From Myxococcota bacterium (GTDB lineage Bacteria > Myxococcota > JAJVIH01), in the NCBI GenBank assembly GCA_022072125.1, contig JAJVIH010000012.1, positions 1 through 64,000 of the forward strand: a stretch of DNA of 64,000 bases. Reading direction: 5' to 3'. Numbering within the stretch: the stretch's first letter is position 1; every line of letters begins with the position of its first letter. A model generated the notes under the pieces. The model did no database searches. It was given only the letters and a program-made list of their open reading frames with translations, and had not been told where the DNA came from. This document shows, piece after piece, positions 44,188 through 53,620 of this stretch. Both the position numbers and the translations under genes were made by a program.

Positions 44188-44228
44188 TCAAGCCGCCCGC
44201 GCCGCGATGGGCGTGAAAATGCAACGGG

Positions 44229-45788
44229 TCAGGATATTCCCGGACCGCTGACCAGCACCTTGCCATCCATCGCGGGTGAAGGCTGAAGTCCCATCAGGCG
44301 CAGGGCGGTCGGCGCCACATCCGCCAGCACGCCGTCCCGCAGCTTCAGGTTCTTCACCTGTTGGCCATACAGATACAGCGGCACGCGGTTGGTCGTGTGG
44401 GCGGTATGCGGTTCGCCGGTGGAAGGATCAAGCATCTGCTCGGCGTTGCCATGATCGGCGGTGATCATCACAATGGCGCCCGTTTCATCCGCCGCCTTGA
44501 GCACCCGGGCCAGGCATTGATCCACGGTCTCCGCCGCCTGCCGCGCCGCCTCGAAAACGCCGGTGTGGCCGACCATGTCGCCGTTGGCGAAGTTGACCAG
44601 CATAAAGGCGTAGTTTTTCGAGCGGATGGCCTCCACCAAGCCATTGGCGACCTCCACCGCGCTCATGGACGGCTTGAGATCGTAGGTGGCGACCTCGCGC
44701 GGCGATTCCACCAGGCGCCGGTCCTCGCCCGGGAAAACCTTTTCCTGGCCGCCATTGAAGAAGAAAGTGACGTGGGCGTACTTCTCGGTCTCCGCCGTGC
44801 GGAACTGCCTCAACCCCGCGGCGGCGATGATCTCGCCCATCGAGCCCGAGACATCCTGCGGCGGAAACACGGTGGGCAGATCCAGGTTTTCATCGTAACG
44901 GGTCATGGCGGCCAGCATGGCCAGATTGGGCGTCTTGCCGCGGTAGAAGCCGTCAAAGTCGCGCTGGGAGAGCGCCCGCGAAAGCTGGCGCATGCGGTCC
45001 GCGCGGAAATTGAACAGGATGACGCCGTCGCCATCCTCGATTTTGGCCACCGGCGCATGCTCCGCCATGACGACCGTGGGCGTGACAAATTCGTCGGTTT
45101 CTCCGCGTTCATAGGCCGCCTTGAGGGCGTCCATCGGACTGAAGGCGGTCAGCCCTTCGCCATGGACCATGGCGTCGTAGTGTTTCTTGACCCGATCCCA
45201 GCGTTTGTCCCGGTCCATGCCAAAATAGCGCCCGCCAATGGTGGCGATGCGTCCGGACATCTGCCGGGCGAAACGGGTCTGAATCTGTTTGAGATAACCA
45301 GCCGCCGATTTGGGCGGGGTGTCGCGGCCATCCAGCATGGCGTGCAGAAACACCCGGGTCACCCCCGCCGCGGAAGCCGCCTGGTTGAGCGCGTACAGGT
45401 GATCCAGCGAACTGTGAACCTTGCCATCGGAGCACAATCCGATCAGGTGCAGTCTGCTGTTGTTGCCGATCACCCGCTCGAAGACCTGGTGCAACACCGG
45501 GTTGCGGTGGAATTCCCCTTCGTTCACGGCTTTGTCAATGCGGGTCAGATCCTGGTACACGATGCGTCCCGCGCCAAGATTGACGTGTCCCACCTCGCTG
45601 TTGCCCATCTGGCCTCCGGGCAGGCCGACATCCAGCCCGGAGGCGGAAAGCGTGGCGTGGGGGTACTCCAGCCGCAGCATGTCAAAAGTGGGGGTTTTCG
45701 CCCGGGTGATGGCGTTGTCGGCGGCGTCGGCGCGCTCGCCCCATCCATCCAGGACCACGAGGATCAACGGCTGTACGGCGTTTGGCAT
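44229..45788 (-). CDS. gpmI: 2,3-bisphosphoglycerate-independent phosphoglycerate mutase
   Basis: 519 residues, typical length. LILVVLDGWGER (Asp metal ligand), GLPGGQMGNSEVGHVNLGAGR with the phospho-Ser at position 64, NFRADRMRQLSRAL, and C-terminal VMITADHGNAEQM are the GpmI motifs. It interconverts 3- and 2-phosphoglycerate with two Mn ions; cytosolic. It follows rlmH by 3 nt with no separate ribosome binding site, so it is probably translationally coupled. It is convergent with the L,D-transpeptidase gene, leaving 41 nt between them. Confidence 0.97.
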   Translation of the reverse strand: MPNAVQPLILVVLDGWGERADAADNAITRAKTPTFDMLRLEYPHATLSASGLDVGLPGGQMGNSEVGHVNLGAGRIVYQDLTRIDKAVNEGEFHRNPVLHQVFERVIGNNSRLHLIGLCSDGKVHSSLDHLYALNQAASAAGVTRVFLHAMLDGRDTPPKSAAGYLKQIQTRFARQMSGRIATIGGRYFGMDRDKRWDRVKKHYDAMVHGEGLTAFSPMDALKAAYERGETDEFVTPTVVMAEHAPVAKIEDGDGVILFNFRADRMRQLSRALSQRDFDGFYRGKTPNLAMLAAMTRYDENLDLPTVFPPQDVSGSMGEIIAAAGLRQFRTAETEKYAHVTFFFNGGQEKVFPGEDRRLVESPREVATYDLKPSMSAVEVANGLVEAIRSKNYAFMLVNFANGDMVGHTGVFEAARQAAETVDQCLARVLKAADETGAIVMITADHGNAEQMLDPSTGEPHTAHTTNRVPLYLYGQQVKNLKLRDGVLADVAPTALRLMGLQPSPAMDGKVLVSGPGIS

Positions 45789-45791
45789 GGT

Positions 45792-46271
45792 CTATTTATG
45801 ATAGGGTTCGCCTTTCAGAATGGTCAACCCGCGATACAACTGCTCCAGCAGCAATACATGGGCGAGGTGATGGGGGAGCGTGCAGCCGGACAGCGACCAA
45901 GTCTGATGGGCCTGCCGGCGCACCGCCTCCGCCAGACCTTCCGCCCCGCCAATGACAAAGGCGGCGTCGCGGCCCAGGCGCTGGTGCTCTTCGAGAAAGC
46001 GGGCGATCTTCGCGGTGCTGACCGCGCTTCCGCGTTCATCCAGCACGACAATGGTTTCGGGCGGACGCATCGCCTTGAGCAGGCGCTCGCCTTCCTCCTG
46101 CATGGCGCCGGTTTCTTCTCCCGCCCGGGCGGATCGGGCGGTTTTGGCGCCCGGCCGTATCCATTGAATTTCCATCGCCGTGTAATGCGGAATGCGCGCC
46201 GCGTAATCATCAAACGCGGCGGTGAAGGCGCCGGGTTGTCCCCGGCCCACCAGCAACAGCCTCAGTTTCAT
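45792..46271 (-). CDS. rlmH: 23S rRNA (pseudouridine-1915-N3) methyltransferase
   Basis: 159 residues from the ATG at 46271. MKLRLLLVGRG at the start, FVIGGAEGL (knot-forming SPOUT motif), SLSGCTLPHHLAHVLLLEQLYRGLTILKGEPYHK at the end in two pieces (LSGCTLPHHLAHVLLLEQLY and the invariant GEPYHK) identify RlmH. It methylates a pseudouridine in helix 69 of 23S rRNA. First gene of an operon with gpmI. Confidence 0.96.
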   Translation of the reverse strand: MKLRLLLVGRGQPGAFTAAFDDYAARIPHYTAMEIQWIRPGAKTARSARAGEETGAMQEEGERLLKAMRPPETIVVLDERGSAVSTAKIARFLEEHQRLGRDAAFVIGGAEGLAEAVRRQAHQTWSLSGCTLPHHLAHVLLLEQLYRGLTILKGEPYHK

Positions 46272-46405
46272 GGCCCGGGCAGCAAAGCAGATGCCTTCCG
46301 CGCTGGCAACCGGAGCAACCGGTTTCATCCGGCATTCATCTTTCCCCCGGGCGTGATGCGAAGCCCCGCTTTCCGGATCGGAGCAAATGGTCTACAAGCC
46401 CGCTG

Positions 46406-47926
46406 GTGTGGCGCCGTTCCGAAATTTCCGCCGGATTCACGGTCGCATTGATCGCGTTGCCGCTGTCGCTTGGGATTGCGGCGGCCAGCGGATATCCGTC
46501 CATGGCGGGGATCGTGGCCGCCGTGGCGGGCGGGCTCCTGGCGCCCTGGCTGGGCGCGGCTCCCCTGACCATCAAAGGCCCGGCGGCGGGCCTGATCGTG
46601 ATTTGCCTGGGGGCCGTACACGATCTGGGCGGCGGAGACGCCCAGGCGGGCTACCGCGCCGCGCTGGCGGCCACGGCCGTGGGGGGACTTCTGCAAATGC
46701 TGGGCGCCCGGCTGCGCGCCCATCGCATGGCCGATCTGGTTCCCCGCACGGTGGTGAAGGGTTTTCTCGCCGGTATTGGCTGGGTCGTGCTGGGCCGCCA
46801 GCTTTTGATTTTGTTGGGGCGCCCGGTTTCCGGCCTGACCCCCATGCAGTCATGGATGGTGTTGCCGGAGGTGTTGGCGTCCCCCAATCCCTTCACAACC
46901 CTTACCGGCGCGGTTTGTTTGATCATCCTGCTGGGGTGGCCCAGAGCCGCTGGGAAGCGGGCGCGCTGGATCCCCGCGCCCCTGCTGGTGCTGCTGGCGG
47001 GACCGGCGCTCGCCTGGCTCGCCGTCTCTTGGCCGGAAACCGGCGAATGGCTGCGCTTTCAGCCCGGGATGCTGCTCGCCCTGCCGGACAATCCGCTGGA
47101 TTCCCTCGCCCGGCCATCCATCGCCGGCGTCAACCCCTGGATCTTCGCCCGCTACGTGCTGCTCATCGCGGTGATCGGCGCCATCGAAACCCTGCTCATC
47201 ACCCGCGCCATGGAGTTGATGGACCCGCAACGGCGGCGCTTTGACCTGGACCGGGATCTATTCGCCACGGGAACGGTCAACGTGGCTTCGGCGCTGCTGG
47301 GCGGGCTGCCGGTGATTTCCGAGGCCGTGCGCGGCGGCGCCGGCGTGCAGGCCGGGGCGCGCGGACGCGGCGCCAATTTTTTCCATGGATTGTTCGTGGC
47401 CGCGCTGGTGGTGTTGTCGCCGGGTCTGATCCGGATGCTGCCCTTGTCAGCCCTGGCGGCGCTGATCGCGTTGGTATGCTGGCGTCTGGCCGCGCCGCTG
47501 GAGGGTTGGAAAATCATTCGCGGCCATTGGGATCAGGCGGTTCCCTATCTGACCACCCTGGTGCTGACGCTGGCGGTGGATGTGCTGGCGGGGATCGCCG
47601 GCGGCATCGCGATCAAGTTGGCGATCATGTCCGGCCGGCACGGCGCGGCGGCATGGCGCAGGCCGCGGGTGGACGCCAGCCGGGGGAGGAACACCTTGAC
47701 CATCCGCGCGCAGGGACCGGTGATTTTCTGGAATTGCCGCGCGCTGCTTCACGCCATGGAACAGGGCCTGAATCAAGCCACGCCGCTCGAACTGGACCTG
47801 ACCACGGCGGCGCTGGATCGCTCGACCCGGGAGCGTTTACAGGAGTTGATGGCCCACGCCCCGCCCGGATCGGTTATCCGCTGGCCCTCATCCCCGCGGC
47901 CGTCATTGGAGGGGGAAAGGCGTTGA
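46406..47926 (+). CDS. SulP-family anion (sulfate/bicarbonate-type) transporter
   Basis: 506 residues from a GTG start at 46406; there is no clear ribosome binding site, and the frame is open a little further upstream, so the start is uncertain. ISAGFTVALIALPLSLGIAAASG, APLTIKGPAAGLIVI, DLVPRTVVKGFLAGIGWVVL, and the middle GAIETLLITRAMELMD...DLFATGTVNVASALLGGLPVISE blocks are typical of SulP (PF00916) with about 11 helices. The C-terminal STAS part (about 405-495) is short: TIRAQGPVIFWN and LELDLTTAALD are seen. Substrates in the family include sulfate, bicarbonate and other anions. Confidence 0.85.
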   Translation: MWRRSEISAGFTVALIALPLSLGIAAASGYPSMAGIVAAVAGGLLAPWLGAAPLTIKGPAAGLIVICLGAVHDLGGGDAQAGYRAALAATAVGGLLQMLGARLRAHRMADLVPRTVVKGFLAGIGWVVLGRQLLILLGRPVSGLTPMQSWMVLPEVLASPNPFTTLTGAVCLIILLGWPRAAGKRARWIPAPLLVLLAGPALAWLAVSWPETGEWLRFQPGMLLALPDNPLDSLARPSIAGVNPWIFARYVLLIAVIGAIETLLITRAMELMDPQRRRFDLDRDLFATGTVNVASALLGGLPVISEAVRGGAGVQAGARGRGANFFHGLFVAALVVLSPGLIRMLPLSALAALIALVCWRLAAPLEGWKIIRGHWDQAVPYLTTLVLTLAVDVLAGIAGGIAIKLAIMSGRHGAAAWRRPRVDASRGRNTLTIRAQGPVIFWNCRALLHAMEQGLNQATPLELDLTTAALDRSTRERLQELMAHAPPGSVIRWPSSPRPSLEGERR

Positions 47927-48114
47927 CGGCTCGCGCCATGAGGATGACACGCGCTTTTTCCCCATGCGCCATCGCGGGCGATTGAGCCGGGAGCGGGCCG
48001 GGAAACCGGGCCTCCGCGAAGCAGGACCACGGCCCCACGTCATGGCGAGATCCGGATGGAAGAGATGACGCGGGCGCGGAATCTCCGCCCGCGCGGGAAG
48101 CGGGAAGGGGGGGA

Positions 48115-49614
48115 TTACAAACCAGCCAGATAACCCTGTATCTGGCTGGTGTAACGCGAGCCGCCCGGTGCGAGTGACCGATCCAGGCTTTGCGCGGTCA
48201 TGAACATGATCTTCGCGCGGGACCGGTCGCCGCTTTTATAGGCGGCCTCGGCCTTGGTGTAGTTGTCCAGGAAAAGCTTGATCTGGCTGCATTTCACCTT
48301 CGCCGGACCCATGTCCACCTTGGCGCAGGCCCTCATCGCGGCGTCCGCGCGGCCCTGGGCGTAAGCGTTGACAATATCGCCCTCGCCGCTTCCCACCGGA
48401 CCGCCGCCGCCGCGTGGGGCCATGCTGGCCGCGGGAGGCGGATTGTTGCGCGGCATTTCGACCTCGCGCGGGGCGCGGGATGTGCGTGGAGTATAATCCC
48501 GCCGATCCTCGTCGCGGCGAACCACCGGCGCCGCCCTGGGCTTCTCCTGCTCTTTCGCATCGGCTTCCTGTTTCTTTTTGATCTCGTCCCTGGCCTGCGT
48601 CAGGTATTCCGAAGCCTTGGAGTTGCCGGGGTCCAGGACAAGCACCGCCTCGAACTTGGCCCGGGCGTCGTCGTACCGGCCGTTGATCATCGCCTCGCGG
48701 CCTTCATTCATGATTTTGCCGATGCGCTCCGCCTGAATATCGGCTTCCTGCTGTTTGCGCAGGGCTTCCTTCCTGGCGGCGTCGTCTTCCACCGCGGCCT
48801 GCCTGACGCCGGATTTCTGGCCCTTTTTCGTCACGGCGGGCTTGTTCCCGGTTTCATCGTCCTGGATGGCGAGTTTCACGGCGACCGCCAGCGCCAGCAC
48901 CACGGCGACGGACACCGCGACGATCATGACCCGCTTGCTGGGACCCGATGATTTGGCCTCCGGCCCCGCGCCCTTGACGTTCTGCATGCGCGCCACCGGG
49001 GCGAAGACCTGGGTCTTCTGGCCCGCCGCGTCCACGGCGCGCTCCTGCGGCCATTCAAAGCGAAGCACGGAATGGCCCGCCTTGATTTCATCGCCGTCAT
49101 GCAGGGTGTAATCGGTGATGCGGATATTGTTGACCAAGGTGCCGTTGCCGCTGCCCAGGTCCACCACGTGATATCCTTCGCGGGTGCGCTTCACCGAAAA
49201 ATGCCGGCGGGACACCGCCAGGTCGCGGGAGACAAAGTCGCAGTTGCCGCCGCGCCCGAAAACCATTTCGTCCCGGCGCAGTTCGATCTCCCGGCCCACG
49301 TCGCTGCCGTCAAGCACCACCAGCTTGGCCGGCATGCCAATGCCAATCATGCCGCCGATGATCTGGGTTTTTTCCTCGCGGGGAACGCCGCGGACGATCT
49401 GGGTTTTGTCTTCCTTGTCGCCTTCGTCGTCCACGGGCGGCGGCGGCGGGGGCAACGACGTCCTGCGCGCGGAGGCGGTTGGCGGCGCCGCCTTGCCGGC
49501 GGTTGGCGCCGAGGATCGCGCGGCGGCCTTGGCGCCGCCCTTCGACTCCTTGCCAATGAAATCGTCGAGGAATCCGTCGTCGTCGAGAAGTTCCAGATCG
49601 TCTTGCCGAGCCAT
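48115..49614 (-). CDS. FHA-domain membrane protein with TPR-like and Pro-rich regions
   Basis: 499 residues. N-terminal acidic region (EDDDGFLDD-type), Pro-rich (SLPPPPPPVDDE), then two TQI repeats (KTQIVRG, KTQIIGG), possible FHA-type phosphothreonine targets. FHA domain (about 97-190): MVFGRGGNCDFV, LAVSRRHFSV, LGSGNGTLVNN with intact Arg/Ser/His/Asn positions. Membrane helix (about 228-250), coiled-coil region (KEALRKQQEADIQ), one or two TPR-like motifs (GREAMINGRYDDARAKFEAV) and a C-terminal helical region. The layout resembles Myxococcus FHA/TPR gliding-machinery proteins such as GltG; that comparison is from architecture only. Confidence 0.8.
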   Translation of the reverse strand: MARQDDLELLDDDGFLDDFIGKESKGGAKAAARSSAPTAGKAAPPTASARRTSLPPPPPPVDDEGDKEDKTQIVRGVPREEKTQIIGGMIGIGMPAKLVVLDGSDVGREIELRRDEMVFGRGGNCDFVSRDLAVSRRHFSVKRTREGYHVVDLGSGNGTLVNNIRITDYTLHDGDEIKAGHSVLRFEWPQERAVDAAGQKTQVFAPVARMQNVKGAGPEAKSSGPSKRVMIVAVSVAVVLALAVAVKLAIQDDETGNKPAVTKKGQKSGVRQAAVEDDAARKEALRKQQEADIQAERIGKIMNEGREAMINGRYDDARAKFEAVLVLDPGNSKASEYLTQARDEIKKKQEADAKEQEKPRAAPVVRRDEDRRDYTPRTSRAPREVEMPRNNPPPAASMAPRGGGGPVGSGEGDIVNAYAQGRADAAMRACAKVDMGPAKVKCSQIKLFLDNYTKAEAAYKSGDRSRAKIMFMTAQSLDRSLAPGGSRYTSQIQGYLAGL

Positions 49615-49807
49615 TGACTACTCACCCGTATGATGAAGCCGCACTCGCGGCGAAAAACCGGACCCCGCTCACATCAAGGATATCAGGATGCTCTTCAAAG
49701 TCCAACTCGCACCGGGGTGATCCATGCGAACAGTTCCTGGGGGCGTTCCTCCAACACCGCTCTTTCCGGCGCCGCCGTTGGTTCTTATTTCTTCCAGAAA
49801 AGCCGGA

Positions 49808-51910
49808 TCATCGCACCGGGCGGGCTTTGAGGGCCGCCTTGCCATCCTTTATGTATACTTCAAAACGGACATCCTTGCAGTTGTGCTTGGCCATCAGTTC
49901 GGTGCGCTGCTTTTTCAGGCTGCGGAAGAATTTCTCAAACGCCAGGTCCTGGGGCTCGCCGCATTTGGCGCGGGTCTGCATGTACTGTGTGAACAGTTCC
50001 TGGGCGTGCATTTCAAACGCATCCGCCCCTGGCGAAGTGGGGGTGCGGACCGGCGGGGAAGCCTGTTGCTGGGCCGCCAGATCCGCCGCATTGAATACGC
50101 GGGTCTTTTCCCCATCTTCCTGCTCGTAGGGCGCGCCATCTTCCTCCTGCCGGGCCACCCGCGCATGGGAGACTTCGGCGGGGATGGCGCGCACGCCCGT
50201 GTCCTGCAGGGCGATATCGGCGGAGCGCCTGATCGGCTCGTCCCTGGAACCGCTGGGGTCGGCGAGGGAGCCCAGCAAATCATCCAGAGCCTTGCTTGCG
50301 GGCGGCGGCGGAGTGCCGGGAATGTCGTCGGTCGGCGGCGGCATGGTCCGGCCCGCGTTGGGGTTTGATCCCAGCGCGTTCAACTGGCTGGACGCGCGGG
50401 CGGCGGTCTGCGGCGTGCTGGAGAACAGCCCCAGCGGATCATTGGCCGGCGGGACAATCGTCTGCGCGGTCCTCGGGCGCGTGGGCGGCGCGGCCGCTGG
50501 CGGCTGGTCCGCCGGCGTGCTGACATCCGGGATATTGCGGAGGATATCCGCCAGCTTGGCGTCCTGCGCGCGGGGGGATGCGTACGAACGCACCTTGGCG
50601 TCGCCGGTCATGCGCTGGACGGCGCGGTAGGCGAGCAGGGCCAGGTCCTTGAACGGCGGCGGGAAGGATATCCGCGGCGGCCCGACATCCAGGTTGCCGT
50701 TCAGCGCCTTCGACAGGCTGGAAGTGGCGTAATCCACCGCCGCCAGCATGGTGCGGTTGGACATCCACATGATGGCGGAGAAATAGACCACCAGCAGCAA
50801 TCCCACCGCCAGGGAGACGAGCAGGAGGATGTTGATCCATTCGTCGGCCTCCCGGTCAAAGGGAGCTTTGAGCACGACAACCAGCGGCGGTTCGTTCAGG
50901 GCGGGAATGCGGAAGGTCGCGCCCGGCGGCAGTTCCACCGCCGAGGAAGAGGTGTATCCGCCGGGGATGTTGAACACGGCGTGCAGGAAGAAATCCACCG
51001 CCTTCCAGTAATCCTTGTCCGACAGATCCAGCGGCGGCGGCAGGTAGGGAACGCCGGAGTAGGACGCCGTCTGACCCCGGATGGTCTCTCTCAGGCTCTG
51101 CTCCATTTTCATGTCCAGGCCCGGGAGTTCGATGGGAACCTGATTCAGAAAGAGCCGGTACATCAGGCCTTCCTGGTTGAGCATGCGGCGGACGAAGAGT
51201 TCCATGTTGGTCATGGGCCGCAGGTAGGCGAGATAGAGTTCGTCCTCGCCGATATCCGCCATGCCGCCCAGCCTGACCACGCCAATCCACCAGGACAACT
51301 GCTGGGGTTTGGAGGGATCCGCGGTTTTCGCCGGGGTGGCGCCTTCCGGATCCGCCGCCGCTGTTCCCGAGACGGCTTCCGTGATCGAGCGGATGCCGTA
51401 ATTCAACTGGCTCGCTCCCGATTCCAGAAGTTTCTGAAGCTGATCGCCCGCCAGATATTTGAGGTCCGCGCGGGAGCTTTCTCCCGCCACGACATCGCGG
51501 GTGTCGTTCAGCACCAGCCACACCCCGGAGGGGGTGAGGGTTTCCGCGCCGCTGACCGGGCTGGGAATGCCGGCGAACAGCGACGAGGTTTTTTCGATGT
51601 TCCGGACCCAGTCGTTCAGTTTCGCCCGGCGATCCGGCGTGGCAGGCTTGGGAGCGCCCTTTCCCACTGGCGGGGGGGGCTGATCCGGAAACATGCTCGC
51701 GAACTCGCTGGCGTTCCACAGGAGCAGCGATTCCGACCGCTGAAATTCCACGGTGAATAACTCCGCCACGTGGCTGGCGCGCAGGACGGACTCCGCGGCG
51801 GCGTTCTTTTTCCGGTAGTCAATAAACTTTTTCCCGGCCCACCAGGCGAAAGCCAACGGCACAAAGAGCAGGATGGGAATCAGAAATATCTTCTGGAGAC
51901 GATAAACCAA
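49808..51910 (-). CDS. Membrane protein with MXAN_5187-like C-terminal domain
   Basis: 700 residues, TTG start at 51910 (GGGGTG upstream). One helix near residues 7-26, a large extracytoplasmic region (about 27-365) without a recognisable motif, a second helix (about 368-390) and a HAMP-like stretch (AAVDYATSSLSKALNGNLD). A Pro/Ala/Asp-rich linker (about 470-635) follows, and a compact C-terminal domain (about 637-700): ELFTQYMQTRAKCGEPQ, LAFEKFFRSLKKQRTELMAK and DVRFEVYIKDGKAALKA. This closely matches my recollection of the myxobacterial MXAN_5187 C-terminal domain. The linker includes a KTRVF motif near 607. It lies upstream of the FHA gene by 193 nt on the same strand. Confidence 0.7.
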   Translation of the reverse strand: MVYRLQKIFLIPILLFVPLAFAWWAGKKFIDYRKKNAAAESVLRASHVAELFTVEFQRSESLLLWNASEFASMFPDQPPPPVGKGAPKPATPDRRAKLNDWVRNIEKTSSLFAGIPSPVSGAETLTPSGVWLVLNDTRDVVAGESSRADLKYLAGDQLQKLLESGASQLNYGIRSITEAVSGTAAADPEGATPAKTADPSKPQQLSWWIGVVRLGGMADIGEDELYLAYLRPMTNMELFVRRMLNQEGLMYRLFLNQVPIELPGLDMKMEQSLRETIRGQTASYSGVPYLPPPLDLSDKDYWKAVDFFLHAVFNIPGGYTSSSAVELPPGATFRIPALNEPPLVVVLKAPFDREADEWINILLLVSLAVGLLLVVYFSAIMWMSNRTMLAAVDYATSSLSKALNGNLDVGPPRISFPPPFKDLALLAYRAVQRMTGDAKVRSYASPRAQDAKLADILRNIPDVSTPADQPPAAAPPTRPRTAQTIVPPANDPLGLFSSTPQTAARASSQLNALGSNPNAGRTMPPPTDDIPGTPPPPASKALDDLLGSLADPSGSRDEPIRRSADIALQDTGVRAIPAEVSHARVARQEEDGAPYEQEDGEKTRVFNAADLAAQQQASPPVRTPTSPGADAFEMHAQELFTQYMQTRAKCGEPQDLAFEKFFRSLKKQRTELMAKHNCKDVRFEVYIKDGKAALKARPVR

Positions 51911-52068
51911 GCGTCACCCCATTGCATCAACAAACCGGCATTGGTTCCCTGCTGCGGAACCAGGGAACAACGGAACACGTGGGATTCGTTCAGGAAATAT
52001 GGCAGAACCCCGTGGACTGTCAAACTTCACAACTTGGCGGGGCTCTCGCCGCCGCAGGTTGACCCGCT

Positions 52069-53562
52069 TTGAAGCATCCGGCCTTTCGCCTTCACGACTT
52101 GTCTTTCCGCTCCCTGGAGGGCGGCGCGCGCATCGCCATGGCCCTGGGGCTGTTATCTCCCATTTACTTTTTTTTGGCGGCCGCCCCGGACCCCCGGCTG
52201 GCTCCCGGCTGGATGATCGCCCTGTGGTGCCTGTCCTTCGCCGGTTCGGTCCTGTGGTCGCTTCCGGGGAAGGGAACGGCGGTCCATCGCCCCGCCGCCA
52301 TGATGTCCCTGTCCTTCCTGCTGCACGCCGCCGCCCTGATTCCCCCGGTCACCCTGTCCAGCGATATCTGGCGTTACCTCTGGGAGGGCAAGGCGCAGGC
52401 CCTGGGCCCCGCCACCCCATTTCTTTATCCCCCCGGCCATCCGGTTCTGACGGGGCTGGCGCCCGGACTGGCGCCCCATGTGCATCATCAGGATGTTTCC
52501 GCCGCCTATCCCGCCGCCACGCAATGGATATTCCGCCTGGCTGCTCCCCTGGACTCCATCTGGATATTCCGCCTGCTCGCCGCGCTGGCCAGCCTTGGCG
52601 CCGGGCTGGTGTTGATCCGCCTGCTCCGGGATCAGGGCAAGCCCGTCCGCTGGGCGGCGCTCTGGCTGCTCAATCCGCTGGTGGTGATTGAAAGCGCGGG
52701 CTCCGGCCATTTTGACTCCATGGGGGTGTTGTTCTTCCTGCTGGCCTACCGGGGGGTGATCACATTCAGGCGGATAGGCGCTGGGATCTGGCTGGCGGCG
52801 GCCATTCTCACCAAGTGGTTGCCCGCGGCCCTGCTTCCGTTCGCCATCCGCCGCGACTGGAAGGTGTTGATCCCCTTGTGCGTGACCGGGTTCCTCCTCA
52901 TGGCGCCCTACCTGGAGGCGGGGCCGGCTCTGTTCGCGGGCTCCGCACGTTATGCGCGGGACTGGCGTTTCAATGATTTTGGGCCCGCGGCGGTTGAAAT
53001 CCTGGCTGACCCGTTGTGGGACCATGACCAGTGGCGTCATCTGGTGTTCGCGGGCGGGCGGATTTATTGGGTGAGCGATCAGGTGCGGGATTTGCGCCTG
53101 ACCACGCCTTCCGGCGATCCGGATCGTGATTTGTCCCAGGCAGGGGAACCAACGGATTTCCGCCTGCTCGAACCGGGGCGGCGTGATTTCAAACTCACCC
53201 TGACGCCCCTGTTGGCCGCCAGGGGATTATGCCTGCTGGGGTTGCTGGTCATCGCGGCGGCGGCCTGGTACGGCCGGTTCCCGCTGAGCAGGGCCATGTT
53301 GTGGATCATGGGCGGCGCGCTGCTGGCGAGCGCGACGGCGCACCCCTGGTACGTGTTGTGGATTTTGCCCTGGGCGATTCTGCGCCGGGAGCGCGGCTGG
53401 ATTCTGCTCTCCGGAACCATGCCGTTTTCCTACGCGGTATACTGGAGCTTTGCGAACGGCGTTCCGTGGAATGAAATCCCCTGGGTGCGCTGGCTGGTGT
53501 GGGCGCCGCCGCTGTTGCTGCTGCTGGCCGACCGGCGCCGTCACCCGCAAACGCCGGGTTGA
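52069..53562 (+). CDS. GT-C type polyprenyl-linked glycosyltransferase (mannosyltransferase-like)
   Basis: 497 residues, TTG start. About ten membrane helices. SSDIWRYLWEGKAQALG (about 98-114) resembles the DxD/DxxRY loop of GT-C enzymes (GT87/DUF2029-type), and WLLNPLVVIESAGSGHFDSMGV (about 201-222) is the conserved NP..iE....GHFD signature of the same group; LTKWLPAALLPF and ATAHPWYVLWILPWAI follow. These enzymes transfer sugars from polyprenyl phosphate on the outer face of the inner membrane. The acceptor is unknown. The transcript divergent to it carries the MXAN_5187-like gene. Confidence 0.82.
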   Translation: MKHPAFRLHDLSFRSLEGGARIAMALGLLSPIYFFLAAAPDPRLAPGWMIALWCLSFAGSVLWSLPGKGTAVHRPAAMMSLSFLLHAAALIPPVTLSSDIWRYLWEGKAQALGPATPFLYPPGHPVLTGLAPGLAPHVHHQDVSAAYPAATQWIFRLAAPLDSIWIFRLLAALASLGAGLVLIRLLRDQGKPVRWAALWLLNPLVVIESAGSGHFDSMGVLFFLLAYRGVITFRRIGAGIWLAAAILTKWLPAALLPFAIRRDWKVLIPLCVTGFLLMAPYLEAGPALFAGSARYARDWRFNDFGPAAVEILADPLWDHDQWRHLVFAGGRIYWVSDQVRDLRLTTPSGDPDRDLSQAGEPTDFRLLEPGRRDFKLTLTPLLAARGLCLLGLLVIAAAAWYGRFPLSRAMLWIMGGALLASATAHPWYVLWILPWAILRRERGWILLSGTMPFSYAVYWSFANGVPWNEIPWVRWLVWAPPLLLLLADRRRHPQTPG

Positions 53563-53599
53563 ACCTCAATCCCTCCGGCGCGGCCGCTCCAAGCCGCGG

Positions 53600-53620
53600 T
53601 CCCCGTGAAGAACGCGGGGA
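53600..53620. terminator. Hairpin between convergent genes
   Basis: TCCCCG (53600-53605) pairs with CGGGGA (53615-53620), loop of 9 nt, immediately against the stop codon of the minus-strand gene. There is no U-tract, so termination strength is uncertain. Confidence 0.4.

Noticed and set aside
46387-47244. Frame starting with ATG at 46387 as the real SulP start
   Set aside because: It is in a different reading frame from the SulP protein and gives an Arg/Gly/Pro-rich shadow product; the SulP motifs belong to the frame starting at 46406.
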